A stretch of 64,000 bases of DNA, taken from positions 62,001 through 126,000 of the forward strand of contig NZ_JASXSZ010000001.1 of assembly GCF_030315975.1 (NCBI RefSeq). The letters are read 5' to 3'. Source of the DNA: Microbacterium candidum. GTDB lineage: Bacteria; Actinomycetota; Actinomycetes; Actinomycetales; Microbacteriaceae. Positions 60,310 to 64,000 of the stretch are shown here, one piece after another. Position 1 is the stretch's first letter; each line of letters begins with the position of its first letter. The notes under the pieces were generated by a model. That model searched no databases and was not told the DNA's origin. It saw only the letters and a list, made by a program, of their open reading frames with translations. Position numbers and translations under genes: made by a program.

Positions 60310-61598
60310 TTGGCCGGCGGGGCGCATATCGCGGACTGGGCGATCGCGTCGGCGTACTGCTGCGCGGTCCACGGCAGGCCGGCGGCCGGCGCCTTCTTGC
60401 CCTTCTCCGCGGGGGCCTTGGAGGCGATCGCGGCGAGCTCCCACGCGAGGTACTCGGCGACGGAGGCGCCTGCGCCCGAGTTGTTGAGCACGACGGCCAC
60501 GGTCAGCCCCGTCGCCGGGTCGGAGAACGCGGCGGTCGCGTAGCCGGGCACCGCGCCGAACTGCCCGATGAGGTTCCCGGCCTGGTACGCCCCGCCTGCG
60601 GCGGTGTACCAGGACGGCGTTCCCGCGGCCACCGGCTGCGGAGAGGCGAACCGCTTGGAGCCCTTGGGGGTCAGCGTGCCCTTCGCGAGCGCCTGGACGT
60701 ACGCGCCGAGGTCATCGATGTCCGAGACGACACCGGCGGCGGACGAGCCGAGGGAGGCCGAGGCATCCGTCACATCGGCGGGCTTGTCACAGACCCATTT
60801 GCCGTCCGCCCCCTTGACGGAGTTGAGCCCGGTCAGCGCCGTGCCGGTCGTGTGCGGCGTGGATGCGGACGCCCCCGGCAGCGCCGTGGACGGCAGCCCC
60901 AGCGGGGCGAACACCTTGTCATGCAGGATCTGCGCGATCGTCTTCCCCGTGACCCGCTCGAGGATGACCCCGACGAGCACGTAGGCGGCGTCGGAGTCGT
61001 GATACGCGGTGGCGCCGCCGGCGGGCAGCGTCTGACCGAGTCCGTAGGTGACGAGCTCGTGCGGATCCCACTGGCGCGTCGGGTTGTCCGCCATGACCGG
61101 CCCGAGCGAAGCCCGGTACGAGCCGATCGGCGCGGTGCCGTCGCACAGCTGGCGCAGGGTCGTCTTCCCGAGGTCGGGGTACCCGGGGTCGTAGGTCGAG
61201 AGCGGCTTGTCGACGTCGACGGTGCCGTCCGCCGCCACCTGGTAGAGCGCGTCGCACGTCATCGCCCGTGTGACGTCGGCGATGCGGAAGTCCATGGCGG
61301 TCGTCACCGCGGTCTTGTCCGTCGGCGACTGCGTGCCGAGACCCTCGACCCAGTCGCCGGCCCACGGAGCCCAGACCCCGACGATGGCTCCGGACGCGCC
61401 GGAGGCGGACATCGCCGCGTGCACCGCATCCTGCAGCTGCTTCTGCGTGTCCTTCGCGAAGTCGCCGCCGTTGCCGGCGACGGCCGCATGCTCGGCGGCT
61501 GGCGTGGGAGCGCATCCAGCCGTGGCGAGGGAGAGCGCGATGACTGTCGCGGCCACCGCCGCCATCCGGCCCTTAGCCGTCGGGACCCGCATCCTCAC
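60306..61598 (-). CDS. Beta-lactamase-fold lipoprotein with degenerate active site
   Basis: 430 aa from ATG 61598 (or ATG 61592). Lipoprotein signal ending LATAGC (Cys29). The fold is that of class C beta-lactamase/D-alanyl-D-alanine carboxypeptidase-like serine hydrolases: FRIADVTRAMT, KTTLRQLCDGTAPI, AYHDSDAAYVLVGVILERVTG and GQFGAVPGYATAAFSDP. The catalytic S-x-x-K reads D-V-T-R (about residues 107-110), Y-x-N reads Y-H-D, and the HTG-type motif reads QFG. All three motifs have lost key residues, so hydrolysis is unlikely; it may bind peptidoglycan or act as a decoy or sensor outside the membrane. Confidence 0.85.
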   Translation of the reverse strand: MRMRVPTAKGRMAAVAATVIALSLATAGCAPTPAAEHAAVAGNGGDFAKDTQKQLQDAVHAAMSASGASGAIVGVWAPWAGDWVEGLGTQSPTDKTAVTTAMDFRIADVTRAMTCDALYQVAADGTVDVDKPLSTYDPGYPDLGKTTLRQLCDGTAPIGSYRASLGPVMADNPTRQWDPHELVTYGLGQTLPAGGATAYHDSDAAYVLVGVILERVTGKTIAQILHDKVFAPLGLPSTALPGASASTPHTTGTALTGLNSVKGADGKWVCDKPADVTDASASLGSSAAGVVSDIDDLGAYVQALAKGTLTPKGSKRFASPQPVAAGTPSWYTAAGGAYQAGNLIGQFGAVPGYATAAFSDPATGLTVAVVLNNSGAGASVAEYLAWELAAIASKAPAEKGKKAPAAGLPWTAQQYADAIAQSAICAPPAK

Positions 61599-61691
61599 CC
61601 CCCGGTGATCGTGCCCAGTGCGGAGTTCCCGCCCTTCGATTCAAGCACAATCACTGGAGGTTCCCCCCTTGGCGTTTCTTAGGCTGTTCTC

Positions 61692-62003
61692 ATGGTTCAC
61701 ACCTTCGACGACTCCGCGCTGGCCGGCGTGCTCGGCCACATGAACTCCGACCACACGGATGACAACCTCCTGATCGTCCGCGCGTTCGGGCAACCGAATG
61801 CCACCGAGGCGACCATGACAGGGTTCGACGGGGACGGCGGCGACTGGCGCGCGATGCTGCCCGACGGATCCGCGGTCGACGTCCGCGTGCAGTGGCCGGG
61901 CGGGCCGATCAGCGAGCGGCCGCAGGTCCGCCGCGCGGTCGTCGAGCTGTACCGGGCCGCATGCGACCGGCTCGGCATCGACGCGCGCGCAGAACATGGT
62001 TAG
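61692..62003 (+). CDS. DUF2470 domain protein
   Basis: 103 aa from ATG 61692. The DUF2470 fold is seen as HMNSDHTDDNLLIVRAFG at the N-terminus and VRRAVVELYRAACDRLG at the end. Such domains occur in heme-utilisation (HugZ-like) proteins. The next gene is heme oxygenase, 33 nt on, with an iron box over the gap, so a role in heme use is likely. Confidence 0.85.
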   Translation: MVHTFDDSALAGVLGHMNSDHTDDNLLIVRAFGQPNATEATMTGFDGDGGDWRAMLPDGSAVDVRVQWPGGPISERPQVRRAVVELYRAACDRLGIDARAEHG

Positions 62004-62028
62004 GCGAACCTAATTAGGTTCAGCTAAC
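62000..62028. promoter_or_regulatory. Double DtxR/IdeR-type iron box
   Basis: TTAGGCGAACCTAA (62000-62013) is a perfect palindrome, immediately followed by TTAGGTTCAGCTAAC (62014-62028). Both fit the TTAGGTTAGGCTAACCTAA-type iron-box consensus. It overlaps the DUF2470 stop and ends 8 nt before the heme oxygenase start, so it should repress that gene when iron is plentiful. Confidence 0.85.
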
Positions 62029-62036
62029 ATGAAGGT

Positions 62037-62684
62037 ATGGCTGACCTCATCCCGTTCTCGACCGCCCTTCGCGAGCGCTCCAGCGGCGCCCACTCCGGCA
62101 GCGAACACGCCGGATTCATGGCCGACCTCATCCAGGGCCGCGGGACACGCGATGACTACATCGACCTCACGGCGCAGCACTGGTTCATCTACGACGCCCT
62201 CGAGGAGGCCGCCGACCGGATGCGGCACGATCCGGTGGCGTCGGTCTTCATCACCGATGCGCTGACCCGGCTGCCGGCGATCGAGGCCGACCTCGAGTTC
62301 CTCCTGGGGCCCGACTGGCGCGACCGCATCGAGCCGCTCCCGGCCACCGAGGAGTACATCGCGCGCATCCGCACCGTCGGAGCGACCTGGCCCGGCGGCT
62401 TCGTGGCCCACCACTACACGCGCTACCTCGGCGACCTGTCGGGCGGGCAGTTCATCGGCAGGCTCATGCAGCGTCAGTTCGGGTTCGAGACGAACGGCAT
62501 CTCGTTCTACCTGTTCGGCGACATCGCCGACCCTAAGGCCTTCAAGGAGGTCTACCGCGAACAGCTGGATGCGGCGCCGTGGAATGCCGCCGAGCAGGAG
62601 CGCGTCATCGACGAGGTCCTGCGCGCCTACGAGTACAACACGGCCGTGTTCGCGGACCTCAGCCGCGCCAAGGCCGCCGCGTAG
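62037..62684 (+). CDS. hmuO: Biliverdin-producing heme oxygenase
   Basis: 215 aa from ATG 62037. Heme-oxygenase helical fold: the proximal His is in the first helix (SSGAHSGSEHAGFMADL), and the distal helix has the glycine motif YLGDLSGGQFIGRLM. Also HWFIYDALEEAA. It opens heme to biliverdin, iron and CO. Paired with the DUF2470 gene and under an iron box, it serves iron recovery from heme. Partner reductase not in the window. Confidence 0.93.
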   Translation: MADLIPFSTALRERSSGAHSGSEHAGFMADLIQGRGTRDDYIDLTAQHWFIYDALEEAADRMRHDPVASVFITDALTRLPAIEADLEFLLGPDWRDRIEPLPATEEYIARIRTVGATWPGGFVAHHYTRYLGDLSGGQFIGRLMQRQFGFETNGISFYLFGDIADPKAFKEVYREQLDAAPWNAAEQERVIDEVLRAYEYNTAVFADLSRAKAAA

Positions 62685-62690
62685 CAGGCG

Positions 62691-64000
62691 TCAGGAGGCG
62701 GATGCGGCCTCCCAGACGCGCTGCATGAACCGCTGCACGTCCGGGTCCACCCGGATGTCGCTCGGGCGGAGCGGTCGCGTGAGGTACAGCCCCTCGAGCG
62801 AGGTCAGTCGCGACAGCGCCACGTACGTCTGCCCCGGCGCGAAGGCGCCGGAGCCGAGGTCGACGATCGCGCGGTCATACGTCTTTCCCTGCGACTTGTG
62901 GATGGTGACCGCCCACGCGAGCCGGAGCGGGAACTGCGTGAACTCGGCGACGATGTCGCGCGTCAGCTTCTTCGACGACGGGTCGTACGCGTAACGGAAC
63001 CTCTCCCATACGGCGGGCTCGACGTCGTGCTCCTCGCCGTCGACGTCGACGCGCACGGTGCCGCCCGCGATGCGCGTCACGGTGCCGATCGTGCCGTTGA
63101 CCCAGCGCGGTCCCTCCCCGAACTGCTGGGTGTCGTTGCGCAGGAACATCACCTGCGCGCCGACCTTGAGCTTGAGCTCGACGTCGGCCGGGTACACGTC
63201 TCCGCGGCCGAAGTCACCGCTCACCTCGGCGACAGCGGTCTGCTCGCGCCCGCCGAGGTCTGCCAGGTGCTTCGCGTTGATCGCATTGACGCGGTCGTTG
63301 CGCGTCGCGAGCGTGATGATCGGCGCCTCGCCGTCGGTGGAGGGCGGCGGCGTGCGCGCACCCGTGTCATTGAGGACCTTCGCGATGTCGGCCGTCACGC
63401 GGCCGTACCGCACGGCGTTCAGCATCGCCTTGAAGGCGGGGTCGGACTGGCGGTGGATGTCGCGCAGCTCGCGCACGTTCAACGGGGCGCCGTATTCGCC
63501 CTCGCTCAGCATGCCGCCGAGCATCCCTTCGTCGTCCTCGACCCGGCCCGTCCACACGCGCGCGTCGAAGAACCAGAACGAGCGGTAGTGGTCGTCGACG
63601 TACCGGCGCTCGTCGCCGCGCGGCGGCACGGGTGCGAGCTGGTACGGGTCGCCGAACATGACGACCTGCACGCCGCCGAACGGCTCGCGGCGCCGTCCGC
63701 GGGCCTGTCGCAGCGAGCGGTCGATCGCATCCATGAGGTCAGCGCTGACCATCGAGATCTCGTCGATCACGAGCGTGTCGATGGCGTTCAGGATCTTGCG
63801 TGTCGCGTCCGACTGCTCGAGCTCCTGATCGGCGATCAGGCCGATCGGCAGCCGGAAGAGGGAGTGAATCGTCTGCCCCTCGACATTGAGCGCGGCGACC
63901 CCGGTGGGCGCGCACACGACGATCTGCTTCCTCGTGTTCCAGGCGAGGTGCTGCAGCAGCGTCGACTTGCCCGTGCCGGCCCGGCCCGTGACGAAGACGT
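62691..64000 (-). CDS. PIF1/RecD-like superfamily 1 helicase, 5' end outside window
   Basis: The frame is open past the window edge; before the GTG at 63917 it reads VFVTGRAGTGKSTLLQHLAW, a Walker A motif, so the real start is beyond 64000. Later motifs: CAPTGVAALNV (Ia), TLVIDEISMVSADLMDAID (II), VMFGDPYQLAPV (III), and the C-terminal LAWAVTIHKSQGKTYDRAIVDLG and VALSRLTSLEGLYL (V-VI). It belongs to the AAA/PIF1-RecD-type 5'-3' DNA helicases. Its stop is 6 nt from the heme oxygenase stop, convergent. Confidence 0.88.
   Translation of the reverse strand, partial: VFVTGRAGTGKSTLLQHLAWNTRKQIVVCAPTGVAALNVEGQTIHSLFRLPIGLIADQELEQSDATRKILNAIDTLVIDEISMVSADLMDAIDRSLRQARGRRREPFGGVQVVMFGDPYQLAPVPPRGDERRYVDDHYRSFWFFDARVWTGRVEDDEGMLGGMLSEGEYGAPLNVRELRDIHRQSDPAFKAMLNAVRYGRVTADIAKVLNDTGARTPPPSTDGEAPIITLATRNDRVNAINAKHLADLGGREQTAVAEVSGDFGRGDVYPADVELKLKVGAQVMFLRNDTQQFGEGPRWVNGTIGTVTRIAGGTVRVDVDGEEHDVEPAVWERFRYAYDPSSKKLTRDIVAEFTQFPLRLAWAVTIHKSQGKTYDRAIVDLGSGAFAPGQTYVALSRLTSLEGLYLTRPLRPSDIRVDPDVQRFMQRVWEAASAS

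Overview
The window is GC-rich (about 70 %) chromosomal DNA from an actinobacterium. Very frequent GGATGC/GCATCC words, GTG starts, 4-nt stop/start overlaps (ATGA, GTGA), an F420-type deazaflavin oxidoreductase, a DtxR/IdeR-type iron box and an LAxTG sortase signal point to Microbacteriaceae, probably Microbacterium or a close relative. This placement is an inference from style and gene content.

Left part (1-25.4 kb), core-like. A membrane protein and a membrane-anchored VWA protein come first, then two divergent winged-helix regulators with Gly/Pro/His-rich segments that share an operator array. A frameshifted metallo-beta-lactamase-fold gene, a VOC protein and a MarR-YCII pair follow. The main unit here is a sulfate-assimilation operon (7593-18728): ferredoxin-type sulfite reductase, APS reductase (cysH), cysD, cysN, an SsuABC-like ABC transporter, a siroheme-pathway methyltransferase, a ferredoxin-NADP reductase and a thioredoxin-reductase-like protein. 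A cbiX/sirB-like chelatase lies just upstream. Nearly every junction overlaps by 1-4 nt. Palindromic dispersed repeats have been absorbed in frame into the N-termini or linkers of five of these genes plus cbiX. Beyond it are two tandem paralogous HTH proteins, dcd, an SRPBCC protein, a secreted phosphodiesterase, a VanZ protein, an S4 RNA-binding protein and tRNA-Gly(CCC).

Middle part (25.5-55.7 kb). The 3' 38 nt of tRNA-Gly are repeated exactly at 55669-55706, so the 30.2 kb between look like a tRNA-associated genomic island. No integrase is visible. The cargo is carbohydrate use: a secreted beta-helix/CBM protein; an oxidative non-phosphorylating aldose cluster (SDR, sugar-acid dehydratase, GntR regulator, DapA-family enzyme, SMP-30 lactonase, semialdehyde dehydrogenase, aldose 1-epimerase); a sugar ABC transporter with an enolase-superfamily gene; a complete non-phosphorylative L-fucose pathway (mutarotase to diketo-acid hydrolase); a GH36 alpha-galactosidase; and a 1667-aa DUF11 surface protein with an LAVTG sorting signal. 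Three GntR/FadR regulators are present. A shared AATCATnnnATGATT-type operator links the beta-helix gene, the aldose cluster and the alpha-galactosidase, which suggests one regulon that breaks down galactosides or arabinogalactan-like material outside the cell and oxidises the released sugars.

Right part (55.7-64 kb), core-like again. It holds a TetR regulator with a membrane-fused deazaflavin oxidoreductase, an epimerase-like protein, a tandem crcB fluoride-channel pair preceded by a 35-bp tandem repeat array, an EamA transporter coupled to a beta-lactamase-fold lipoprotein that has lost its catalytic motifs, a DUF2470 protein and heme oxygenase with a double iron box between them, and a PIF1/RecD-like helicase running off the window.
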